Assembly: GCA_902785575.1 (NCBI GenBank)
Contig: CACZZF010000010.1
Span: 1 to 64,000, forward strand
Reading direction: 5' to 3'
Length of the DNA stretch: 64,000 bases
Source: an uncultured Bacteroidia bacterium
GTDB taxonomy: Bacteria; Bacteroidota; Bacteroidia; Bacteroidales; UBA932
Numbering within the stretch: position 1 is the stretch's first letter; each line of letters starts with the position of its first letter. A program made the translations under genes and the position numbers. Under the pieces are notes generated by a model that made no database searches, was not told the origin of the DNA, and saw nothing but the letters and a program-made list of their open reading frames with translations. Of the stretch, positions 35,442 to 44,604 are shown piece by piece.

Positions 35442-36860
35442 CTATTCGGATTTAGGTTTAGCTGCCTCAGCGGCGGCCTTGGCGGCCTCAGCGGCAGCCT
35501 TCGCGGCAGCCGTGCGGGCTCTCATAATACCCATGACCTGTCCCCTGGCCTGGCTGATGATGTCCAGCAGCGGAATCCCGGCGGGGCAGGAGTACAAGCA
35601 GCAACCGCACATGATGCAGTCCTGGACAGCATTTGCCTCCAGGGCATCCGTGTCACCGGCTTTCGCCAGACGGTTAAGAAGGAAAGGCTCGAGACCCATA
35701 GGACAGGCCTCAGCGCATTTTCCGCAACGGATACAGTTGCTCTCAGGCATCCTCTTGGTCTGCTCTCTTGTGAGGAACAAAAGACCTCCGGTGCCCTTCA
35801 TCGTGGCGGCCTCAAGATTGGCGATAGACTTGCCCATCATCGGACCTCCGCTAATCACCTTAGCCGCGGCCTCGGGCACACCACCAAGATAATCAATGAC
35901 ATAATTAAGCGGAGTACCGACCCTGACAATCAGGTTGGCCTGTTTCGGGAAGCACTCACCTGTGACAGTCACCGAGTTGTCGATAAGAGGCTTGTTCTTC
36001 TGGACGGCCTCATAGACAGCGAGGGCGGTGCAGACATTATCCACGACAGCACCCACATCGATAGGCAGGCCACCGGACTTGACCTGGCGGTGCATCACAG
36101 CGTCAATCAGCTGTTTCTCACCACCTTCCGGATATTTCTTCATAAGTGACAAGACCTCGATCCCGGAATATTCAGGACCTTTGGACTTGAACTCGTTGAC
36201 CACTTTCTGAATGTGCTCGATAGCCTCCAGCTTATTGTCCTCGATAGCTATCGTGGCCTTGGCGACACCGAGAGCTTTCTTGATGATGGCGGTACCGATA
36301 ACTACCTGCTCTCCCTTCTCGAGGAGGGTACGGAAATCGGATGTGAGGTAAGGCTCGCACTCGCAACCGTTGATAATCAGCATCTCACAGACCTTTCCCG
36401 GAGGCGGGCTAAGCTTGACATGGGTCGGGAAGGTGGCTCCTCCAAGTCCAACCACACCGCCGAGCTTAATCTTTTCGATAATAGCCTTGGGATCATCGGG
36501 AATATCAGTCACGAGAGTGTCACCGCGGTCGATATTCTCCATCCATTCGTCTCCCTCGACAGCGATCTCGACGACCATCTGGTTATTGCCGGAAAGATCC
36601 TTTCTCGGACCTATAGACTTGACTGTTCCGGAGACTGATGAATGGATATATGCCGACATGAAACCGCCCGGTTCGGCCAAGACCTGACCGACCTTCACCT
36701 TGTCACCCACGGTGACAACCGGCTTGGCCGGAGCGCCGATATGCTGTGACAGAGCGATATACACTGTCGGGGGTATCGGGAGGTATTCCAGTTTGCAGCC
36801 TCTGGATATCTTGGAATCAGCGGGATGCACACCGCCTATCGAGAATGTTCTTTTAGCCAT
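35442..36860 (-). CDS. rnfC: Rnf electron transport complex subunit C
   Basis: About 472 residues from the ATG at 36860; the longer frame upstream is translated rnfB sequence. An N-terminal lipoyl-like and NAD/FMN-binding region (GLGGATFPTHVKLSPP, residues 130-145) precedes two 4Fe-4S clusters (CIRCGKCAEACP and CIMCGCCLYSCP). The tail is a repetitive Ala/Lys helix (AAAKAAAEAAKAAAEAAK). It is the NADH-binding peripheral subunit. Its start overlaps the rnfB stop by 8 bp. Confidence 0.94.
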   Translation of the reverse strand: MAKRTFSIGGVHPADSKISRGCKLEYLPIPPTVYIALSQHIGAPAKPVVTVGDKVKVGQVLAEPGGFMSAYIHSSVSGTVKSIGPRKDLSGNNQMVVEIAVEGDEWMENIDRGDTLVTDIPDDPKAIIEKIKLGGVVGLGGATFPTHVKLSPPPGKVCEMLIINGCECEPYLTSDFRTLLEKGEQVVIGTAIIKKALGVAKATIAIEDNKLEAIEHIQKVVNEFKSKGPEYSGIEVLSLMKKYPEGGEKQLIDAVMHRQVKSGGLPIDVGAVVDNVCTALAVYEAVQKNKPLIDNSVTVTGECFPKQANLIVRVGTPLNYVIDYLGGVPEAAAKVISGGPMMGKSIANLEAATMKGTGGLLFLTREQTKRMPESNCIRCGKCAEACPMGLEPFLLNRLAKAGDTDALEANAVQDCIMCGCCLYSCPAGIPLLDIISQARGQVMGIMRARTAAAKAAAEAAKAAAEAAKPKSE

Positions 36861-37845
36861 TGCTTTCCTCCTTTTTAAACTGTTCCGGTTCCTGAGCCTG
36901 TCGAAGGACCGGTGGTTCGACTGGCTCACCAACCGGTTTGGCGGCCTCCGCTGCCGCGGCGGCTGCCTCACGGGCCTTCTTCTGGCGTTCCTTTACACGG
37001 GCCTTTATGGCATCCTTGTCAATCGGTTTCGGGAAGTTGACTCCGTGGATGGCTCCGGTCGGGCACATCGCCTCACACTCACGGCAAAGCTTGCACTTCT
37101 CGAAGTCAATGTAAGCCACATTGTTCTCCAGGACTATTGCGTCGTGGGTACAGGTCTTCGCACATATTCCGCAACCGATGCAAGCGTTAGCGCAGGCCTT
37201 CTTGACCCCGGGTCCCTTGTCCTTGTTGACGCAGGAGACATATTCCCTCATACCGCGAGGTCCCTTTTTGCGAAGCTCGATAATAGCCTTTGGACAGGCC
37301 TTCGCACAAGCGCCGCAAGCGGTACATTTCTCCTCGTCCACCACAGGAAGTCCGGTCTCGGGATCCATAGAGATCGCCCCGAACTTACAAGCGGCCACAC
37401 AGTCCCCGCAACCAAGGCAACCATAAGAGCAACCGGTGTCACCGGCATAGAGAGACGCCTTCACCTTGCAGGAAAGGGTGCCGTCGTACTCACTGGTTCT
37501 AGGTCTGACGGAGCAGGTGCCGTTACAACGGACCACGGCCACCATAGGGGCCTTCTCCTTGATCTCGTAGCCGAGGATCTCGGCAACCTTCTTCATCGTC
37601 TCGTTGCCTCCGACCGGACAGTAGTGATTGTCCAGATTCGGCGCCTTCACCGCTGAATCAGCGAAAGCATGGCAACCAGCGAAACCACAGCCACCGCAAT
37701 TCGCTCCGGGCATAGCCTTCTCAACCAGCTCAATGCGAGGATCCTCCACGACCTTGAAGCGCTGCGCGACAAGGTAGAGGGTCAACGCAAGCAGCAGGCC
37801 GAGACCCGAAATGATCGCGATGGTCCAGATAATTGTTGTTGTCAT
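36853..37845 (-). CDS. rnfB: Rnf electron transport complex subunit B with repeat-derived tail
   Basis: The 330-residue protein has an N-terminal membrane anchor, then CGGCGFAGCHAFA and multiple ferredoxin clusters (CLGCGDCVAACK, CTACGACAKACP, CIGCGICAKTC, CKLCRECEAMCP). It is the ferredoxin-accepting subunit. After the last cluster the tail is Ala/Lys-rich and then includes PVLRQAQEPEQ, encoded by the 19-bp dispersed repeat at 36891-36909. The tail is therefore partly repeat-derived and probably disordered. Confidence 0.93.
   Translation of the reverse strand: MTTTIIWTIAIISGLGLLLALTLYLVAQRFKVVEDPRIELVEKAMPGANCGGCGFAGCHAFADSAVKAPNLDNHYCPVGGNETMKKVAEILGYEIKEKAPMVAVVRCNGTCSVRPRTSEYDGTLSCKVKASLYAGDTGCSYGCLGCGDCVAACKFGAISMDPETGLPVVDEEKCTACGACAKACPKAIIELRKKGPRGMREYVSCVNKDKGPGVKKACANACIGCGICAKTCTHDAIVLENNVAYIDFEKCKLCRECEAMCPTGAIHGVNFPKPIDKDAIKARVKERQKKAREAAAAAAEAAKPVGEPVEPPVLRQAQEPEQFKKEESNG
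36891..36909 (-). repeat. 19-bp dispersed repeat inside rnfB
   Basis: CCTGAGCCTGTCGAAGGAC on the plus strand, identical to 50208-50226 inside thiamine pyrophosphokinase. It contributes the frame-preserving segment at residues 312-318 of RnfB. The flanking 25 bp (GACTGGCTCACCAACC) form a related inverted half. Confidence 0.85.
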
Positions 37846-37862
37846 AAATAATATTTGGTGAT

Positions 37863-38279
37863 TTATCTTTCCCTTATATAAAACTCGTACCCTTCAGCGA
37901 GACGATCCCGGAAAAAGTACAATACGAGATAGTACCCGGCGACACCCAGAAGCGATATTCCTCCTGTGGCCAGCTCGCCAAGGCCAATCTTTGACAAAGA
38001 TAATATTAAAATCAGTAAAAACAGCACTGGAAGCACATAAGAAAGCAGAACCGCTTTCATTCCGGCCTTCGTTCCGAGGCATACCTCAACCTCCTGACCG
38101 ATCTCATAAGCCCCTGGATCCCTGACGGGGACCACGACTGTCTTCTTTTTCGACTCGGTGAGGCCACAAAGCCCGGCGGCATGGCAGGAGGCGCATGCTG
38201 ATTCAGAGATTATCTCCACGCTGACGGACCCTTTGTCCGCAGCTACAATTCTACCTTTATGGGAAACAGCGTCAGCCAT
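37863..38279 (-). CDS. rseC: RseC/MucC-type regulator, first gene of the rnf operon
   Basis: The 138-residue protein has an N-terminal beta domain with CASCHAAGLC cysteines at 29-38, then two membrane segments (about 75-96 and 101-120) and a C-terminal basic end. RseC family proteins are linked to Rnf/Sox redox assembly or control. The gene is 17 bp from rnfB and overlaps the DUF3108 gene by 1 bp, fitting the common Bacteroidetes order. Confidence 0.9.
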   Translation of the reverse strand: MADAVSHKGRIVAADKGSVSVEIISESACASCHAAGLCGLTESKKKTVVVPVRDPGAYEIGQEVEVCLGTKAGMKAVLLSYVLPVLFLLILILSLSKIGLGELATGGISLLGVAGYYLVLYFFRDRLAEGYEFYIRER

Positions 38280-39118
38280 TACTGGACCACGCTTGAGAAT
38301 TCATGTTTCAATCCGTCAGCGCTGTAAAGGCGTCCGCGGACCTGGCCTATCTTCAAAGGGGCGACGAAATAGATAGGAATCCTGTTGCCGTCGTCAGTAA
38401 TCCAAGCGTAAAGGCTGCTCTCACCATCAAAAGCCTCGCCTTTCGGCATCTCGAAACCGAATTTATGGCACCTGTAAGTACCCTTTCCCGGAATCTTCTT
38501 ATTCTCGACTCCGAAGTAGCGGAAATATATGTCCCGGATATGATGGTCGATGGCGTAAGTCATAGGATACCTTCCCCCGGCGCTCAATTTCGAGAGATCC
38601 ATGTTGCGGATGAGGAATAACATCGTGGCGATGTCATAGGTGCATTCGTCTTTGGGCAACTCGACAGTGAACTCCCCTTTGCGTGAATTGTTGATCTGGG
38701 CGTTGATATGGTCAGAGGCATAGGTGTAAAGGTTTGTGCACCAATAATTTCCCTCTCGGCAATCCCTAATGAACTTCACAGGTTTGAATCCATCCTTAGT
38801 GAACCAGCAATCGAAATCCTCCTTCAGCTTGAAGACTGACTCATATATCTTCTGGGTCTTACCTTTCAGGGATCCGTGATAGCAATTCTGACCATTAAGA
38901 ACAGTCTCATCCAGTCTCAATGTGGCCTGAGCGACGTCAGCGTTGATCAAGCCAAACTTGTAGTGGATTGTGAAAACCAATTTCTCACCGCCTTTGAACG
39001 CGAGTTGATCCTTGGCCAGATTGACAGGAAGGCATTTCTTGTTGTCGGCGGCGGAAAGCGTTACGCCCGCGGCCAGGAAGGCGGCGGCGACAACAGTTAT
39101 CAGTCTAGCGAGTCTCAT
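38279..39118 (-). CDS. DUF3108 periplasmic protein
   Basis: The 279-residue protein has a signal peptide (1-22), then FKGGEKLVFTIHYKFGLINAD, the typical start of DUF3108, and a beta-rich remainder. The family is abundant in Bacteroidetes and of unknown function, probably a periplasmic lipid- or envelope-related protein. Its start abuts the dnaB stop (shared base at 39118). Confidence 0.88.
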   Translation of the reverse strand: MRLARLITVVAAAFLAAGVTLSAADNKKCLPVNLAKDQLAFKGGEKLVFTIHYKFGLINADVAQATLRLDETVLNGQNCYHGSLKGKTQKIYESVFKLKEDFDCWFTKDGFKPVKFIRDCREGNYWCTNLYTYASDHINAQINNSRKGEFTVELPKDECTYDIATMLFLIRNMDLSKLSAGGRYPMTYAIDHHIRDIYFRYFGVENKKIPGKGTYRCHKFGFEMPKGEAFDGESSLYAWITDDGNRIPIYFVAPLKIGQVRGRLYSADGLKHEFSSVVQ

Positions 39119-40596
39119 TAGAATTCAGTGTTTTGGTCGAACTCACTGTTCATTGCAGATTCCGTGCCGACCATCGATTCAGCCTGAGCGGCGAGAGAAT
39201 CGCCAGGCTCCACGAAGCGGACCTGCTCGGACTTGAACAGCATGTCGATATCGCAGACCTCGCCATTACGATGCTTGGCTATGATGATCTGAGTGGTTTC
39301 CTTCCCGTCCGGAGTTTCTCCAAGGCCAACATAATCAGGGCGATGTATGAATATGACCATATCAGCATCCTGCTCGATTGATCCGGACTCTCGCAGGTCG
39401 CTAAGCTGAGGCTTTCCAGTGCCTCCAGTCCTTTGGACAGCGTTCCTGGACAGCTGCGAAAGAGCGATAATCGGTACATTCAGTTCCTTGGCAGTAGCCT
39501 TCAAAGTCCTGGATATGGCCGCGACTTCCTGCTCGCGCAGGCCTCTCAGCTCGACCGGGCCCTGCATCAGCTGAAGGTAATCAACGATCACAAGCCTCAC
39601 ATCTTTCGACTTGACAAGCCTCTTGACTTTGGTACGGAACTCCATAAGCGGGATGCTAGGAGTGTCGTCAATATAAAGTGGCGCTTTCGACAAGGCAGCG
39701 AGACGGGTCTCCAGCTGCTGCCAATCCCATGGATCCAGTTTCGATCCGCCCTTAAGTTTGTCAGCAGGAAGGCCGGACTCTGTAGTCATAAGCCTCATAA
39801 CCAGCTGCAGGGCAGACATTTCCAAAGAGAAAACAGCCACTGGCATATTGTGGTCCACCGCTGCGTTCCTGGCAAGGTTAAGGGCGAAAGCCGTCTTACC
39901 GACGGAAGGCCTGGCGGCGAGAATGATCAGGTCGGACTTCTGCCATCCCCTCGTGACACGGTCCAAAGTCGGGAAACCGGAAGGTACTCCGCTGAGACCC
40001 TGGATGTTCTGGTTCTTCTCGATCTCGCGCATGGCGTCATTGATGATCGAGCCGACTTCCTGGACATCTTTCTTAAGGTTGTTCTGGATGGCGTTATAGA
40101 CCTTTGTCTGGGCCTCGTCAATGAGCTGGTCCACCTTTACGGAATCGTCATACGAATCCCTGAGAATCTCGTATGAAGCCGTAATAAGATCCCTTTGTAT
40201 ACTCTTCTGTTTGAGGATCTTGACGTAGTACTCGATATGTGCGGCAGCTCCGACCTTCTCGGACAGTCCGGCAAGAACGACAGGTCCGCCAATAGCCTCA
40301 AGGTTACCTTTCTCGCGCAATTTGGCGCTGACAGTGACGATATCCACCGAAGTATGCTCGTTGACAAGCTCGGACATCGCCTCGTAGATCATCTTGTGCC
40401 TTGGGTCATAGAAACATGAAGGGCTGAGCTCCTCAAGCGCCATGTCGACGGATGAGGGTTCGATGAGCATAGCGCCGAGGACAGCCTCTTCGACTTCAAG
40501 GGCTTGAGGCGGTTTGTTCCCCATCTCAAGCCCTATAGTGTCCAGGTTGACTGCCTGGGCCTTTCTCCTTGAGGATTTTCCAGGCTGGTCAGGCAT
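39118..40596 (-). CDS. dnaB: Replicative DNA helicase DnaB
   Basis: The 492-residue protein has an N-terminal primase-interacting domain (31-130) and a RecA-like motor. Walker A is ARPSVGKT near 232-239, the Walker B strand is RLVIVDYLQLM near 336, and the late motif is LSDLRESGSIEQDAD. It unwinds DNA ahead of the fork as a hexamer. No replication origin sequence is visible nearby. Confidence 0.96.
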   Translation of the reverse strand: MPDQPGKSSRRKAQAVNLDTIGLEMGNKPPQALEVEEAVLGAMLIEPSSVDMALEELSPSCFYDPRHKMIYEAMSELVNEHTSVDIVTVSAKLREKGNLEAIGGPVVLAGLSEKVGAAAHIEYYVKILKQKSIQRDLITASYEILRDSYDDSVKVDQLIDEAQTKVYNAIQNNLKKDVQEVGSIINDAMREIEKNQNIQGLSGVPSGFPTLDRVTRGWQKSDLIILAARPSVGKTAFALNLARNAAVDHNMPVAVFSLEMSALQLVMRLMTTESGLPADKLKGGSKLDPWDWQQLETRLAALSKAPLYIDDTPSIPLMEFRTKVKRLVKSKDVRLVIVDYLQLMQGPVELRGLREQEVAAISRTLKATAKELNVPIIALSQLSRNAVQRTGGTGKPQLSDLRESGSIEQDADMVIFIHRPDYVGLGETPDGKETTQIIIAKHRNGEVCDIDMLFKSEQVRFVEPGDSLAAQAESMVGTESAMNSEFDQNTEF

Positions 40597-40608
40597 AACT
40601 GTGATTGT

Positions 40609-41421
40609 CTATTCGAAATCCGGATTGACTATGATTCGTCCGCAATGTTCGCAGATGATCAGCTTCTTGTTGGAAGCGATGTCTACAAGACGCTGCGGGG
40701 TGATGGTGCTGAAGCAACCTCCGCAGGAGTCTCCATTGTACACGGAGACCACGGCGAGGTGGTTGTGGACACTGGCGCGAATACGGTCATAAGCGCTCAT
40801 GGTCCTGGGATCGATCTTGGCCGCACACTCCTTCCTCTTCTGCTCAAGTTTCTCCTCTTCTTTCGATGTGGACTCGACGATGGTAGCGAGCTCTTCTTTC
40901 TTGGCTTTGAGGTCCTCGCTACGGATGGCGATGAAATCCTTCAGGTTATCCTGGTCCGCCTTCTTCTCCATGATAGCGGTCCTGGTGTCATTGATGGTCT
41001 TCTGGGCGATCTGACGGAGAAGTCCCTGATTCTCAATCTCTTTGTTGATGGAGTCGTACTCACGGCTGTTGGAGATGTCATCCAACTGCTTCTGGTACTT
41101 CTCGATCTGGAGGTCGCAGTCGACGATATTCTGCTTATTCTCGGCGATGGTCTGGTTGAACACGTCAATCACAGCCGCACCCTGGGCGAGACGAGCCTTA
41201 AGGTCCGCCACCTCTTCCTCAAGAGCCTCCACCTCAGAGGGAAGCTCGCCGCGGAGCTGGACGATCCTGTCGATTGCCGAATCGGCCTCCTGGAGAGCGT
41301 ACAGGGTCTTGAGTTTCTCCTCGACGCTAATCTCGGAGTCGGCGAAATTCTTCTGCAAGGAGACGAAAGTCTCCCTCTCGTCTATAGGTGTCTCAACTTT
41401 CTTGATTTTCTTGGTTGCCAT
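40609..41421 (-). CDS. Zinc-ribbon coiled-coil protein (C4-type)
   Basis: About 270 residues from the ATG at 41421 (MATKKIKK); the longer frame is nif3 sequence. A long central coiled coil (30-190) is followed by a C-terminal zinc ribbon (CGGC near 238 and CEHCGRI near 260). This family sits next to nif3 in many genomes and is thought to bind nucleic acid. The start has its own promoter inside nif3. Confidence 0.85.
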   Translation of the reverse strand: MATKKIKKVETPIDERETFVSLQKNFADSEISVEEKLKTLYALQEADSAIDRIVQLRGELPSEVEALEEEVADLKARLAQGAAVIDVFNQTIAENKQNIVDCDLQIEKYQKQLDDISNSREYDSINKEIENQGLLRQIAQKTINDTRTAIMEKKADQDNLKDFIAIRSEDLKAKKEELATIVESTSKEEEKLEQKRKECAAKIDPRTMSAYDRIRASVHNHLAVVSVYNGDSCGGCFSTITPQRLVDIASNKKLIICEHCGRIIVNPDFE

Positions 41422-41444
41422 AGTAGCTTTGAAATCTGACTGTT

Positions 41445-42224
41445 CTAATAATAAAAAACCGGATTGCTCGCCCTTAGCTTCTCGCTGGTACGGACTGCAA
41501 AGGTAGGAAATTTTTTCCTTAAGAGAGAAAATAATACATCGCAAATTTCCACTTCCCCTTCGAAATGGCCTATATCAATGACCATAAAGTTCTTAGGAGT
41601 GAAGAAACGATGATATGTTATATCCCCGCAGATATACGCCTGGGCGCCGGCTTCCATGGCTTTCCCGATCAGGGAAGAGCCTGAGCCACCGCACATGGCA
41701 ACCCTGCTTACAGGTATGTCAAGCGGCTTGGAGCAACGGACTAAAGACAGGTCGAAACAAGATTTCACATATCCGATGAACTCCTCGGCTCCCATCGGCC
41801 CAGGAAGGTTCCCGACTGCTCCGAAACCAATCCCGTCCGCTTCCTGGTCAAGAACCTCAACATCTTTGAGGCCGAGACGTCTGGCCATAATCCCGCTAAC
41901 TCCTCCGATAACCTTATCAGCGGTAGTGTGGGCGGCATAGACAGCGATTCCGGCGGAAACCGCCTTGATCACCGCGAGCCCGACCGGATCCTCAGGCGCT
42001 ATCGTCTTGATTCCTCCGTAGATAAGGGGATGATGGGTGACAATCATGTCAGCGCCGCAAGCGATAGCTTCGTCAACCAGCTCAGGAGTGCAGTCGAACC
42101 CTACAAGGACTCCTTTGACCTCCTGGTCGGGAGAGCCGATAATCAGCCCGCTGTTGTCCCAACTCTCCTGGATCGGCAGAGGAGCGAACTCCTGGATTGC
42201 CGATGTGATATCTCTCACTATCAT
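41445..42224 (-). CDS. Nif3-like dinuclear metal-centre protein
   Basis: This 259-residue protein has HHPLIYGG and HTTADKVIGGV metal-site segments, then CGGSGSSLI, and GHFEGEVEICD near the C-terminus. Nif3/YqfO/GTP cyclohydrolase-I type-2-like proteins form hexamers with two metals per subunit. Overlaps the merR stop by 4 bp. Confidence 0.9.
   Translation of the reverse strand: MIVRDITSAIQEFAPLPIQESWDNSGLIIGSPDQEVKGVLVGFDCTPELVDEAIACGADMIVTHHPLIYGGIKTIAPEDPVGLAVIKAVSAGIAVYAAHTTADKVIGGVSGIMARRLGLKDVEVLDQEADGIGFGAVGNLPGPMGAEEFIGYVKSCFDLSLVRCSKPLDIPVSRVAMCGGSGSSLIGKAMEAGAQAYICGDITYHRFFTPKNFMVIDIGHFEGEVEICDVLFSLLRKKFPTFAVRTSEKLRASNPVFYY
41498..41505 (-). promoter_or_regulatory. -7 box TACCTTTG for the zinc-ribbon gene, inside nif3
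   Basis: Perfect TAnnTTTG on the minus strand, inside the last codons of nif3, 76 bp upstream of the zinc-ribbon start. It allows the downstream dnaB-rnf block to be partly independent. The following CAGTCCG matches that after the tRNA-Ser -7 box. Confidence 0.45.
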
Positions 42225-42538
42225 AGCGACTTCTTGACTTCGACAAGCTGGCTCCTTATCTCCTTAAGGCTGTCCAGGACCTTTACCCTGCCCTCAACTT
42301 TCTGCCTCTCGGCGGCGAGTTTCTTGGATGCGCCCTCCAAGGTCAACCCTTGCTCTTTGACAAGGAGATGGACCTGCTTCAAGCAATCCAGGTCCTCCGC
42401 GGTGTACAACCTGTTGCCCTTGGCGTTCCGCTTGGGTTTGATGTATTTCGGGAACGAGTTGGACCAGAACCTCACCAGAGATGTGCTCTCACCCAGAAGC
42501 TCGGACACTTCGCCGATAGTGTAATATAATTTCTCCAT
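42221..42538 (-). CDS. MerR-family regulator
   Basis: A 105-residue protein. The N-terminal helix-turn-helix begins MEKLYYTIGEVSELLGEST, the wing follows, and a coiled coil (70-105) ends without metal or ligand cysteines. Target unknown; it is the usual MerR that precedes nif3 in Bacteroidetes. Confidence 0.87.
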   Translation of the reverse strand: MEKLYYTIGEVSELLGESTSLVRFWSNSFPKYIKPKRNAKGNRLYTAEDLDCLKQVHLLVKEQGLTLEGASKKLAAERQKVEGRVKVLDSLKEIRSQLVEVKKSL

Positions 42539-42547
42539 ATAATATAT

Positions 42548-43507
42548 TTAATCCATTGATTGCCCTGTGTTGGAAGACATGAAAAGCATCCCCATATAGT
42601 CCTCGGGAGTGACAGAGGCGAACATGTAATTAAGAGGATCCATCCTCAATGAGTCCTTCCTGACCTCATAGTGCAGATGCGGCGCGAAAGAGTTGCCCGA
42701 CATTCCCACTTGTCCTATCTGCTTGCCTCTCTGGACTTTCTGTCCCCTGCTCACCCTTGTGTTCTCCAAATGGGCATAGCTGGTGACATAGCCGTTGCCA
42801 TGGTCGATAGCCACGACATTGCCGAGGCCCTTGGAAGAGTGGTCGACATATTTCACGACTCCGTCAGCCGCGGCGTAGACCGGCTCCCCCTGCTGGGAGA
42901 TGAGATCGAGTCCTCCATGATTGGCCGGCACCTTGTAGAAAGGATTGATCTTCTGGCCGACAGACGCTCCCGTCCTAGCATAGGAGAACGAACCGAGAGG
43001 GATAGTCATGGGGGGAAGCTTTTTCACTCCTCCACTATCAAGGACCGCCATTACCCTAGCAAGGTTATTCTCGACTCGGGCTGAAGCGATATCCAGCAAA
43101 TCCAGTTTCTTCCCGACATATTCAACTATATCTTTGTCTTCCACAGAATCAATCGCCGATAGGAGTCCATCAGGATACATGCTGCCCAGATCCGGCGAAT
43201 CAGAGTTGAAAAGCTGGCGATAAATCTCCCGGTCTTTTTCCTTGAGCCCATCCAGAACATCACCGACAAGCTCCTCTTTGCGAAGCATCTCGGCATACAT
43301 TTGCTCATACATCTGGATATCCCTCTTAAGGGCGCGCTCAGAGTCTGTGCTGACCAAAAGGGAAAACACCACATAATAAACCACCGCGAGAGATGCCGTG
43401 ACAAGGAAATACCCCAAGGCCTTCTTGGTCACCGACCAGACGGAACGAGTGACCTTCCGGAATTCCATCCGGCTTTTATCGAACACGTATTTCTCACCGT
43501 CTGCCAT
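42548..43507 (-). CDS. M23 family murein peptidase
   Basis: The 319-residue protein has an N-terminal membrane segment (31-52), a helical stalk, and the LytM/M23 domain. First metal motif is NHGGLDL near 189-195 and second is PHLHYEV near 274-280. It probably cleaves peptide cross-links in the periplasm or is an EnvC-like activator. Paired 6 bp after a second M23 gene. Confidence 0.9.
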   Translation of the reverse strand: MADGEKYVFDKSRMEFRKVTRSVWSVTKKALGYFLVTASLAVVYYVVFSLLVSTDSERALKRDIQMYEQMYAEMLRKEELVGDVLDGLKEKDREIYRQLFNSDSPDLGSMYPDGLLSAIDSVEDKDIVEYVGKKLDLLDIASARVENNLARVMAVLDSGGVKKLPPMTIPLGSFSYARTGASVGQKINPFYKVPANHGGLDLISQQGEPVYAAADGVVKYVDHSSKGLGNVVAIDHGNGYVTSYAHLENTRVSRGQKVQRGKQIGQVGMSGNSFAPHLHYEVRKDSLRMDPLNYMFASVTPEDYMGMLFMSSNTGQSMD

Positions 43508-43513
43508 AAGCCT

Positions 43514-44518
43514 CTACCTGCGTGTCACACTGAAAGAACGCCTGGTAGGCATGGTCTCATTCTCCTTCTCCTGACGGTTCGTCATCGCGATATAGTCCTG
43601 TTTGGACATCGAGAGATCAAAATAGTTCATCGGATTGACCCTTTCTCCTTTGTAGAACACCTCATAATGGAGATGGGGGCCGCTGGCCCTTCCTGACTTG
43701 CCGCTCTCGCCTATCTTGTCTCCCCTCTTGACCTTCATCCCCTCAATCACAGTCATCCTGTCGAGGTGGGCGTAACGTGTCTTGTAACCGAACCCATGAT
43801 CTATGTTGACGCAATTGCCGTAACCGAAGAAGTCATATTCCACAGACTCGACAACTCCGTCACCAGTGGCGAAAACAGGATTGCCGACCTTCATGGCGAG
43901 GTCAACCCCGGTGTGGAGCCTGGACTCTCCCGTGAAAGGATCCGTCCTGTATCCGAACTGGCTGGAGAGGTTGTACTTGGAAGGATCAGGAATGATCGGC
44001 GGGACCGCCGGGATGCATGACGCCATGTCACCGGCACGTTTGGAGACCGCCGCCACCTCATCGAACGACTTGCTCTGGACATAGGTCATCCTGGTCAGCT
44101 TATCGATTCTCAAAGCGGTGTTTTTCAAAGCGTTGGTGGGCTCCAGCCCATCCAGGAAGGCGTACCGGTCCACTCCGCCGATACCAGCGGTGCGGATAGA
44201 GGCGGGAATCTCGTTCATTCCGAATATGGACCTGTAGATATCGTCGTCCCTTATCCTCAAAGCGTCCAGATTGCTCTCATAACGGTCCAGGCGGGAGTTC
44301 ATCAGATCAATACGCGCGTCCCAACGTGCCATCTCGGCCTTAAGGAGAGCCGTCTTGGGAAGATCCATCCCAAGAACCGATGTGAATACCCACAGATATA
44401 GCACCGACAGCCCTACGCTACCGGCGACGAGAAGGAGCCCCTTGATCAATTTCGATTTCAAAGACACGTCTTTGATCTCATAGAGAAGGGTCTCCGGATT
44501 GAGAATATATTTTCTCAT
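43514..44518 (-). CDS. M23 family murein peptidase (paralogue)
   Basis: About 334 residues from the ATG at 44518; a TTG at 44527 would also open the frame but lies inside the -7 box. Membrane segment near 26-48, coiled stalk, M23 domain with HTGVDL and PHLHYEV. Same layout as the next gene, so the pair probably arose by duplication and may act together. Confidence 0.9.
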   Translation of the reverse strand: MRKYILNPETLLYEIKDVSLKSKLIKGLLLVAGSVGLSVLYLWVFTSVLGMDLPKTALLKAEMARWDARIDLMNSRLDRYESNLDALRIRDDDIYRSIFGMNEIPASIRTAGIGGVDRYAFLDGLEPTNALKNTALRIDKLTRMTYVQSKSFDEVAAVSKRAGDMASCIPAVPPIIPDPSKYNLSSQFGYRTDPFTGESRLHTGVDLAMKVGNPVFATGDGVVESVEYDFFGYGNCVNIDHGFGYKTRYAHLDRMTVIEGMKVKRGDKIGESGKSGRASGPHLHYEVFYKGERVNPMNYFDLSMSKQDYIAMTNRQEKENETMPTRRSFSVTRR

Positions 44519-44524
44519 AGCTCG

Positions 44525-44532
44525 CAAATATA
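44525..44532 (-). promoter_or_regulatory. -7 box TATATTTG for the M23 pair
   Basis: Perfect box 6 bp before the ATG at 44518. The close spacing gives a very short or absent leader. It heads a minus-strand series that runs without gaps of note to rnfA. Confidence 0.5.
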
Positions 44533-44538
44533 CCCTTT

Positions 44539-44572
44539 TTTGCTATAAATCGCTAAAAATGTTATAATTTTG
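44539..44572 (+). promoter_or_regulatory. alaS promoter
   Basis: TTTG (44539-44542), 22 bp, TAATTTTG (44565-44572), 32 bp before the alaS ATG at 44605. Spacing is slightly long. Divergent from the M23 promoter. Confidence 0.5.
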
Positions 44573-44604
44573 CTATTTCCGTGCCAAAAAGGGACAGATA
44601 AACG

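Noticed and set aside
35442..36971. N-terminal 37-residue extension of RnfC
   Set aside because: It is translated from the rnfB tail in another frame; the family start is at 36860.
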